Below, one piece after another: positions 49,301 through 57,200 of a DNA stretch of 64,000 nucleotides. Below the pieces are notes generated by a model. It saw only the letters and a list, made by a program, of their open reading frames with translations, did not search any database and was not told the origin of the DNA. Positions within the stretch are counted from its first letter, which is position 1. Every line of letters begins with the position of its first letter. Position numbers and translations under genes: made by a program. Location of the stretch: assembly GCA_039105265.1 (NCBI GenBank), contig JAPFFF010000007.1, forward strand, positions 3,348,001 through 3,412,000, read 5' to 3'. Origin of the DNA: Tritrichomonas musculus (taxonomy: Eukaryota > Parabasalia > Tritrichomonadida > Tritrichomonadidae).

Positions 49301-49960
49301 TCAATGAGGTTACCAAAATTGAATTACAGGGCTCCTTCTGAACATGGTCTGATGATCGCTACTTCTCCTTACGTTTATAATGTTAATTTAAGAGTTCATG
49401 ATTATAACTACAAAAATAAATTGAAAATATCACAGGGAAACTTTAACCCAACTGAGTGCTCAAGCTCGTCCAAAGATATAAATGATATGGATGAATCAGC
49501 AACTAACTGCATTCGATCAGCTTATAAAGTTAGATATGGAATTCCGATTTCAATCAAATTCTTACTCCAAGAATATCGAATTATTAATTGGGAGTCGATG
49601 GAAAATAATTATTCTGTTAATGTAAAAGAAATAAACGGACGCAAAGATTTATGTATTGGGAAAAAATGCCAAGTTAATGAAAGAGAAATGAGTTTTGATG
49701 ATACCATTTTTGTAACAGGAAAAGAGCTTTACCATTTCAAATTTACTGTTAATGTAACTGGATGCTTATATACAAAATATGCTGTATTTTGGTGTGGTCA
49801 AGAAATTCTCCCAAAAGCATATGTGTTTTTAACAATGACAATTGTTTTGTTTTTAGGCGTAGCTATTATAGAGCTCATTTACTATAATGTTGTTTTTGTT
49901 TCAGCTCTAAGAGATAAAACAAATGATAATGCTCAAACTCAAAAAAATAAGTTTGATTGA
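46394..49960 (+). CDS. Large single-pass ectodomain protein with PKD domain
   Basis: A 1188-residue protein from ATG 46394. A very hydrophobic start (MFFFFYLFFFF) is a signal peptide. Residues of about 25-110 form a PKD/Ig-like domain with the hallmark YYDFGDGS (residues 54-61) and HVYHSSGEFTLRV. A long beta-rich region (about 130-900) has repeated short hydrophobic strands ending in polar turns, such as LKNGILYYIELN, LLFINTTLYRITG and VVVYTSEGRLILIAP, suggestive of a beta-propeller. A Cys-containing C-terminal part leads to one membrane span (about 1144-1167) and a short cytosolic tail. Many N-x-S/T sites are present. So it is a surface or ciliary membrane protein with a large extracellular part. 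The order (N-terminal domain, propeller-like part, Ig-like/stem part, one span) resembles CatSper accessory subunits, but I found no diagnostic motif and this is speculative. Confidence 0.85.
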   Translation: MFFFFYLFFFFNAKEYLNINVGCLNGRRINQFEPILITVYPYNYNLSNTTSNFYYDFGDGSNIVTDSLVVRHVYHSSGEFTLRVVRTDTETNISSDGSIDSYAQITIYVFPHESPFMLQLLSVDEINNDSNFNNINLNMHVIEIPLGKSIWYLKMIETTNLYYNDFMSSFNANLGRYNYTPTITTENEDLLHTIHYNQQLKCYEIEFNYIGTGMQSFTIRFEFNISIGSILPLSTEYIASTKIIKFSNQIRKGISEVKDIKPIPYFPSGAVALNDKRQPIITNNNFYDWTVMNEVVNDTCVSSSRVYFLKNGILYYIELNSNETIRSISTSKKIVGIQITENDNFKLFGSPRSSFRKAETIDAPNQILLFINTTLYRITGSDEENIANNFTKIDVGKDMTNILFASAYLDSHVTVIIYEENKKFYRTKIDSLRNISDTQLLMIENLYLVFMHDFTKKMIFINDSYIFLSSDLGISLQIIYMFQDGEKVVKHASSLGYDEVVVYTSEGRLILIAPELGIATILLTFNIRETDNYPVFIYNYDDSLMIHINDLSLRIPTESLIRVLTYSLPGGDSSRLWLEKDYGTSLQFSILRHLNSGDDQSQSKLNRNDQSLHYPSGYLPFDSSQYDLSHLSLYGSTEECRFISGSKRCEILAFDNVIKQIFACGTVWTFPSNSSRAQMQINSTYFNYKMVGVIISIPTIKLIFVVDEILSSSAVVGFISLVPDNFESITKDNPRHFDFFRVIDIRETIEYNGSNTNLVVTDTTSEGQKIVLDDINSNSQIYFNSSMVGMSLKINSEILNQEDTYFPILRVVDIDTSYVIRKKNKNHFLKEGVFNNWEITWDPNINTDDYMRRSWSLRYSWCSSISDPSFYYPIYSTRAMNSCRFDLNVSDNSLINTRVVSNEQFSVISNVSPYNVSLSFSTPKDDYSLSSFVISARDSSPQCKHTFLLGISKMCSSNIRFIINFDDLQSMRLPKLNYRAPSEHGLMIATSPYVYNVNLRVHDYNYKNKLKISQGNFNPTECSSSSKDINDMDESATNCIRSAYKVRYGIPISIKFLLQEYRIINWESMENNYSVNVKEINGRKDLCIGKKCQVNEREMSFDDTIFVTGKELYHFKFTVNVTGCLYTKYAVFWCGQEILPKAYVFLTMTIVLFLGVAIIELIYYNVVFVSALRDKTNDNAQTQKNKFD

Positions 49961-50445
49961 ATTTTTTTTTTTGTTTATAATTTTAATTTGAATAAATATT
50001 TCATAGATTTTATTAGTTGATATAGTATAAATTCAAAATATGCGACGATTTACTAATTATCGCATTTACATAATTACAGATATCAAAAAAATAAATAGAT
50101 TAAAAAAAGTTATGAAGCTTTATAAAAAATAAAATGAATGGATGAGAGTAAACTTAAACTCACTACCATAAATTTTATGGCACAAAATCAAAAGTATATT
50201 TGAGCGCACATAAACAAAAAAAAAACTATAAAACAAGAAGCAAAATACCAAACATATTTATTTAATTTGACTTTTCAAACAGTTAATAAAAAACTAAACG
50301 ATTTAATCGAATAATTACTGCTAAATAACAACAGTAATATGTTCAATAAAATCATATGGACAAAATTATATTTACAAAATTAATCAACATCAAGGAAAAA
50401 ATAAAAATCTAATTAAAAATGGAAACATGATCTATTCTTTTCATA
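49961..50445. other. Intergenic between convergent genes, 485 bp
   Basis: AT-rich 3' regions of the ectodomain gene and the winged-helix gene. No gene, long repeat or structure is visible. Confidence 0.5.
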
Positions 50446-51519
50446 TTATTCAGATGAAAAATGAAATCCTCCACCGAAAAATTCGTCTGCATCAAAAGCT
50501 TTTTCTTCATTGTCTAACAGACGAAAGGATGGCAAACTAGCTCCTCTGATTGATCCCACATCACTATTATTACCAAAAGTATTTGATGAATTAAAACTGT
50601 TCAACGAAATTGTATTTCCAATCAATCCTGCATCTAATTGCGATTGTTGCTGCCGCCTTTCTTCTTGCTCTTGTCTTCTTTTTTCTTGAGCTACTTCTGA
50701 GTCAAAAGGTGCATATCTTCCCCGCTGTATTTGAACAAAAATGTCAGGCCTCTGAACAAAAGCATGTGAAATACAGAGACGAGTTATTGGAACACCTTGA
50801 TGAGTTGCAAGACAGAGAAACTTTCTCAATTCCTCTATCGTTGCACCATTTTGAAAGATAGTAAAAGCAAAAGATAATGCCTGCTCAACACTTTCAAAAT
50901 TACACCTTATTGGAAGTGGCTGCATGCTAAACCATATTTTTCCATCTTCGGGATTTATTGTGAACTCATCTGCATGAACCCCTAAAACTCGATTAAATAG
51001 GTTATCATCTGCTCCCATTTGTTGTGTTAGATTAACAAGTTCAGGAACAGTAAGTGGTCCATGCTCAGTGAGCATTTGTTCGATAGAAGCGGCTATTGCT
51101 GCATCGCATTGATAAAGAGGATTATTGGGCCTTAAAGCCCAAAGTTGCTGATGCTGCGTTGACCGGTTCTGTTGATGCAAAATATCTGTTTGTTGTGGCG
51201 CTTGATTACTATTATCATTGTTAATTGTATTTGGTGAATTTGGATTTGGAATTTGTGGTTGTACTGGTGGTGGAATTGGGCGTTTCGTTACACGGTTGCT
51301 TGGCGATGAGCTGACAAAAATATCACAACGCTGCAGTTCGTTGATAATGGCACGTTTGGAGATAGTTGAAGAAGGAACGATTCCGTTTTTCTCAATTTGA
51401 ACTTGAAAATCATTATGATTGATGTACTCGACTATCTTATCGACACTGAGCAATGGCGTCTGAAGCTGTTTGAAAACATGTGTAATTAATGAAGCAAGCG
51501 AGTCGAAAGCTTGCTCCAT
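50446..51519 (-). CDS. Predicted winged-helix protein, 357 residues
   Basis: The ATG is at 51517-51519 (MEQAFDSLASLITH); an 8-codon extension starts with TTG and is ignored. Two or three segments look like small helical/winged-helix modules: residues of about 1-75 (LITHVFKQLQTPLLSVDKIV, ending in a Ser-rich linker), about 140-205 (IAASIEQMLTEHGPLTVPEL followed by a short beta hairpin, EFTINPEDGKIWF), and about 215-280 (SVEQALSFAFTIFQNGATIE, then YAPF). Between them is a Pro/Gln/Asn-rich linker. A charged helix (EVAQEKRRQEQEERRQQQ) and a disordered tail follow. Repeated winged helices of this kind occur in DNA-binding and complex-assembly proteins. No family can be named. It is likely nuclear, with moderate confidence in the fold and low confidence in the role. 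Confidence 0.75.
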   Translation of the reverse strand: MEQAFDSLASLITHVFKQLQTPLLSVDKIVEYINHNDFQVQIEKNGIVPSSTISKRAIINELQRCDIFVSSSPSNRVTKRPIPPPVQPQIPNPNSPNTINNDNSNQAPQQTDILHQQNRSTQHQQLWALRPNNPLYQCDAAIAASIEQMLTEHGPLTVPELVNLTQQMGADDNLFNRVLGVHADEFTINPEDGKIWFSMQPLPIRCNFESVEQALSFAFTIFQNGATIEELRKFLCLATHQGVPITRLCISHAFVQRPDIFVQIQRGRYAPFDSEVAQEKRRQEQEERRQQQSQLDAGLIGNTISLNSFNSSNTFGNNSDVGSIRGASLPSFRLLDNEEKAFDADEFFGGGFHFSSE

Positions 51520-52324
51520 AATATATTTTTCTAAATAGTGCAATGTGATATAAAATACTACAATCTTGAGAAATGTGATATAAAAAACCCAATTATAAAG
51601 TTTTGAAAGAAAATTATTGCCTCATAAGATAGATTTTTAAAGCATGCTTTTATATTTCACACGAAGTAAATTAAAACATGTTTGTGAATTTTTTACTATT
51701 TAATTTTTTTTTATATAATCACAAAAAGTTATTTCATTTTTTCACAATTTTTATTTACTTTTCACGTAAATTTTTTTTTTATTAAAATCATTAAATGATA
51801 AAAATACATAAAAACACAAATATTAAAAGTGAAATCATGAATAATTGAAAAATACGGTTATTATTTACTCAATGGCCAAAATTTCACCTTTCGAACGTTA
51901 ATAAATAAAAAAATTCGTCATCATTAATAAACTGTTGAACACAAACTGATCAATACAAAATTATTGATTCTTAAATTATCAATCGATTTTAATGATATGA
52001 CGACATTGTATAAGGATTATATTTTAACCAGTTTAAAAATCTTAATATAAATGATAAAATATTTACTAGTCATTTAAAAGAGAACAGTTTTATATTATTA
52101 TTCCGTTTAAAAACATATTTGTCTTTTATTACCTCAAACAAGAGATTTGTTACTAATCAAATTTTGATAAATATTATTTCTCATATAAATCAACAAACGG
52201 TTCAAAGAACGATCATTTTTTTTTGTAAAAAACATATTTTTTTTTATAATTTAGGCATTAATGAGGAATTTTACTTGGAGAAAAATTGATGCTCTGGCCA
52301 AATAAAAAAAGAAATTTATTTCAA
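51520..52324. other. Intergenic between divergent genes, about 0.8 kb
   Basis: Contains the promoters of the winged-helix gene (minus) and the aldehyde dehydrogenase gene (plus). The repeated motif at 51542-51585 is listed separately. A perfect 12-bp palindrome, AAAGCATGCTTT, lies at 51639-51650. No further gene was seen. Confidence 0.5.
51542..51585 (-). promoter_or_regulatory. Duplicated TTTTATATCACATT element before the winged-helix gene
   Basis: The 14-bp element occurs exactly twice on the minus strand, at 51542-51555 and 51572-51585, with a 30-bp period. It lies 23-66 bases before ATG 51519. Each copy contains TCACATT, which fits the trichomonad initiator core (TCA followed by a pyrimidine). 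The pair could mark alternative transcription starts. Confidence 0.4.
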
Positions 52325-53731
52325 ATGTCTAAAGCTACACCCCCACCAGCAACTCCTGTTGAAGAAATTCCTAAAATCGTCGATGATTTAAGAGCATATT
52401 TTAATACCGGAGTTACTAAACCACTCTCATGGAGAATTACTCAACTTAAAGGATTAATTAAACTTCTTGATGAAAATGGACAGGCTTGGGTAGATGCAAT
52501 GAATGAAGATATGGGATCTCACCATTTTGAAGGCGCAATTCTTGTTGCAAATATTAGAAGTGAAATTGAACACACAATTAAAAACCTTGATACTTGGCTA
52601 AGACCAAAGAAACTTCCTAATCCATGGGCTTTATATCCAGGATCCACATCAGTTGTTCCTGAGCCATATGGAGTTGTTTTAGATTTCATTCCATACAATT
52701 ATCCTATGTATCTTGGCTTTTCAACAATTTTACCAATTTTGGCATGTGGAAATGTTTGCTTATTTAAACCATCATCAAAAACACCAGCTTGTGCTAAACT
52801 ATATCATGAATTGTTTCCAAAGTATCTAGATCCAAAGGGCGTTATTGTTATTTGTGGACCAACAAGAATATGTGACGATATTCTTCGTCAAAGGTTCGAT
52901 TTTATTTTTTATACTGGATCACCAAATGTTGGTAAAGTTGTCCAGAAAGCTGCTTCTCAATACCTCACTCCAACGCTTCTCGAGCTAGGCGGTAAATCAC
53001 CAGTATATGTTGATGAAAGCCTTTCATTGACAAAATGCGTAAGGAGATTAGTATGGGGTAAATATTTTAATGGTGGCCAAACTTGCGTCTGCCCTGACTA
53101 TTGCCTTGTCAATGAAAAAATTTGGGATAAATTCAAAGAAGAATTATTAAAAGTTTTACAAGAGTTTTACGGAGATATTACTCAATATAATGATAATATC
53201 ACACATATTATTTGCAAACAACACTACGATAGAATCGTTCAAGCAATAGAGACAAGCGGTGGCCAAGTTATTGCTAATGGATTTAGAGACCCAGAAAGGC
53301 TTTATATCGGTCCTACTGTTGTTGAATCACCACAAATGGATTCTACCCTCATGACAGAAGAAATTTTTGGACCAGTTTTACCAATTGTTAAAATATCAGG
53401 CGCAGAAGAAGCAATTGAATTTATCAACAAACGCGAAAAGCCGTTGGCCTTATATGTCCTTTCAGACAATAGCAACATTATTGATTTATTCACCAGAGCA
53501 ACTTCATCCGGCGCCCTCATGGTAAATGATACAACATTCCATGTTTCATCTCCATACAGCCCATTTGGCGGCGTTGGTAATTCTGGCATGGGCCAATACC
53601 ACGGAAAGTATGGAATACGTTCTCTATCACACAGTAAGCCAGTAGTAACACATTCAACTTTAATAGATTTAGATATCCGCTATCCACCATATACAGATTC
53701 TCATCTTTCTATTTTGAAGAAATTCGCTTAA
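52325..53731 (+). CDS. Aldehyde dehydrogenase, class 3 (fatty-aldehyde type)
   Basis: A 468-residue protein from ATG 52325 (MSKATPPPATPVEE); an upstream in-frame ATG at 52289 would add 12 residues unlike the family. It matches ALDH3/fatty aldehyde dehydrogenases, which oxidise medium- and long-chain aldehydes to acids with NAD(P)+. Key motifs are VLDFIPYNYP (substrate/cofactor tunnel), KPSSKTPACAKL, FYTGSPNVGKVV (nucleotide binding), LELGGKSP with the general-base Glu (E220), GGQTCVCPDY with the catalytic Cys (C254), EEIFGPVLP and PFGGVGNSGMG. All catalytic residues are present and the length is normal. No C-terminal membrane anchor is present, unlike microsomal ALDH3 of animals, so it is probably cytosolic. 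Confidence 0.92.
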   Translation: MSKATPPPATPVEEIPKIVDDLRAYFNTGVTKPLSWRITQLKGLIKLLDENGQAWVDAMNEDMGSHHFEGAILVANIRSEIEHTIKNLDTWLRPKKLPNPWALYPGSTSVVPEPYGVVLDFIPYNYPMYLGFSTILPILACGNVCLFKPSSKTPACAKLYHELFPKYLDPKGVIVICGPTRICDDILRQRFDFIFYTGSPNVGKVVQKAASQYLTPTLLELGGKSPVYVDESLSLTKCVRRLVWGKYFNGGQTCVCPDYCLVNEKIWDKFKEELLKVLQEFYGDITQYNDNITHIICKQHYDRIVQAIETSGGQVIANGFRDPERLYIGPTVVESPQMDSTLMTEEIFGPVLPIVKISGAEEAIEFINKREKPLALYVLSDNSNIIDLFTRATSSGALMVNDTTFHVSSPYSPFGGVGNSGMGQYHGKYGIRSLSHSKPVVTHSTLIDLDIRYPPYTDSHLSILKKFA

Positions 53732-54213
53732 AATTTCTTTTTTTTTTTTAAAGAATAAATTTATGAGATTATAAAAAACACGATTATAATCTTTAATCTC
53801 GAAATATATTTATTATTTTTTTTTCATTTTATAAAATTTGCATCCATCTATTTTCTGAGAAAATATTTTTAAACTTTTTCAATTTAAAATAATCTTTATT
53901 TTTTAGCCAACTTTTGAATTTTAGATATTTTAATTATGAAAATATTGCGATTTATAATTGAATAAAATAAGTTTTTTAATTTCAATTATTTAATTATTAT
54001 GCATGCTTGCTTCCAAGAAAGAAATTGGTATTGAAAATGCACTTTTTATACACGAATTACGTCAATTAAATTACTTGACCATTTTAAAATTTTTTTGAGC
54101 ATATTCAAATTTTGTAAATAAACATCATAATTAACAGTTATAGCTATATATTCAAAAAATTTTAAATAATTATATTCAAATTATTTAGGCGAAATAAATT
54201 CAAATCTTATTAA
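53732..54213. other. Intergenic, 482 bp
   Basis: AT-rich spacer between two plus-strand genes. I see no gene, RNA or repeat in it. Confidence 0.5.
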
Positions 54214-57200
54214 ATGAAAACGTCGATCTCTTCTCATTACAGTGATTTTCAACCGTCTTACAAATATAAGTTTTTTGAGCTCGAAAATGCTATTCATACA
54301 TCCTCAAAAATTCCGGTTACAATTTGGAGTTTGAATTTAACCTCATTTGTTCAGTCCAATCAAAATTATTCAGCGGATAAAATCCAAGGCTTTATTGAAA
54401 AATTGAGGATGAGCTTAAACGCTTTAAAAAGAATTTTCCATCCAAACATTTTAAGAATATACGAAACAAACGATGAAGAATTAGAACCTAATGTTTTATC
54501 ATTTTCATCGGAGCGCATTAAATTCTGCTTAGATGGCTTTTGCTTAAAAAAATCATCAGAAACGATTAACAAATTTACAAAAGATGAAACTTTATTTATT
54601 GCGTCTCAAATTTCTGATGGCCTTTTATACCTTCATAATCAATTGAGTGTTGCTAATTTTGGTATATGCCCAGAAAACATTTTCATCACTCCTAATTTTG
54701 AAGTAAAAATTGGAAGTTTGATTCATTTTTCAAAGTTTTCCGAACCTTTAGCAGTAGTTGAACCAAATCTTTACCCTACTGAATGCTCAATCTTTGATAT
54801 TGACAAACGCTTTTTATCACCTGAACTCAAATCTCATAACAATGTAACATCTAAAGCCGACATTTTTATGTTTGGATTAACAATTTTGTATTGCTATGAA
54901 GGTGAGAACTTTTTGAATGAAATGGAATCATCTCAAACTTCTGAAAGCCAGTTTTTGCTGGATTATTTGAATGGTTCAAGCCCATCGAATACACCTGACG
55001 ATATGAAAATAATATTGTCCAAATGCTTTTCAGAAGAACCTAGTGAAAGGCCTACTTTCCAACAATTATCAGATTCAAACGCTTTAACTCAATTACTAAT
55101 AAAAGTATTGAATTTTATCGACACAATTGAGGAAAAACCTGTTGAAAATCACAAGTCGTTTTATCGAGGACTTGGTGGAATTATTGATCAATACTCTGAA
55201 CGCCTTTTATTGCTAAAGATAGTACCAATTCTAGTTAATGACGCTTATACCAATTATAATGATCAATCTTTACTTCTAGATCACATCCTACCAATGCTAT
55301 TAACAGCCTCTATAAAATTACCTGCTAACCAAATTGATACAAAAATTGTGAAGAAGCTTTTCCAGATTCCAACATGCCAGAATTTTTTCTTAGAAAATAG
55401 CCACAAATTTTTGACAAGTGCAAACGAAATCAATGACATAAATGACAGAATTCCTTTTATTGGCGCCGTTGCTCTCAATTGCTATCATTATGAAAACACT
55501 AAAGAAAAAGGCCAATACTTAGTAAGGCTGTTATTTGAAAAATCTGCTAGTTTAGACCAGGATGATTATAGAGAAATCATTCTTACTCCTCTTTTCAAAT
55601 CCCCCGATTGCGGCATTTTACTTCTTTTTTATATCCAAACATCAGAAGATGATGAAGATGATAGCGATTTTCATAATTTAGCCGTTTTAACGATTTCTTA
55701 TGCATTAGAAGTCGTAAATGATGATAATCAAGAAGAAAAATCAGCTAGGCTAGAGCAAAAGGTTCAAGAATTAATTCCAAAATTGCTTGAATATGGAAAA
55801 TCAATGAAATTAAGGACATTCCAAGCACTTATCCTAAATCCTATTTCTAAGAAAAGTGAGAATATGAATGTTTTATTGGAAAATCTGAACTTAATTGATG
55901 ATCCAGACTCATTAGCACTAATTGTTAATAAGCTAAAAGAGAACAACAACCCAATCTATAAGAAAATTTTTCCAATTTTGATGACAAAAATTGAAACCAT
56001 GAATTCAAAAGATTTTGAAGAGAATGTTTTCAAGCCATTCTTTTTCACTGATCCATTATGCGCTCTATCAATGATAGAAAACGTTAATAAAATCCAAAAA
56101 ATGGAATCAGATTCTACTCAAGAAGATCCATCTTCTCAATTAACAATGGTTCAATCCATTATCATTAATTCTTATAAGAGCCCAGAAAAAGATATTCGTG
56201 AAAAAGTCCCACTTTCAATCCCACTATTGTTTGATTCATTAACACCGAATCAAAAGGCGAATTCTGCTGTTCTTAAAGAGAATATCTTTGGTCCATTTTA
56301 TGAGAATTTTTCATCTAATGCATCAAAAGACCAAGAAAAATGCATTTTACAATTAATTAAAAGCACACCTCAAGATTCACCAGCTGTTGAATCCATTGTT
56401 AATTTGACATACGAAAACTGCAGTTCAAATGAAGGAATTATGAATGAAATTTCTCCTCTTATTCCTTCTTATTTAAGCACATCTAAAGATATTAGGCCTG
56501 AAATTATTAAAACACTTATTGAATCAGATAAATATTCTGAATCATTATCAGAAAGTGCCGTTTCAAACATCTCATCTATTAAAGATATAAATACCAAAAT
56601 GTTCATTTTGAAGCATGCCTTAGAAAATGCAACAGAATCAACTGATTATGAGAAACTGGCTGGTGTTTTTGTAGAAGTTTGTAATTCTCAAGAATTTGTT
56701 AAAGAGTACAATAACAGCAAATTTAATGAAGTTCAAACAAGCTTTGTTAGCCCTCTCTTTCAGAATATCGAAAGTGCTGATTACCTCATTTCAAATTTTG
56801 ATCTTTTTGATCATCAATACCCAACATCCAAAAAAGTTCAAATGCTAATAGTCACAGAAGTTTCATCTCTTGTGAATAAATTGATGGCAGCTGGACAAGA
56901 CTGTTCTGCATTAAGTGAAGCAATTCCTGAATTCCTAAGGAAATGCTCTCCTGATATTAAAGAGTCACTTGAATCTCTTCAGAATGCAACTGATTCAATA
57001 TCACCAAAAGAACCAATTGACTATCCATATATTTCTACAATTCTTGATTCATTAAATGGCCAAATGAACGAAGAACTGGCGCCAAAATGCACAAAATATT
57101 TGAGATCTCTTTACAGAAAAATCATTAAAGATGATGATGAGGACAACAAAAAATTGATGGTTAATAAAATAGCAACAAATTTGACAAATTTACCAGCTTA

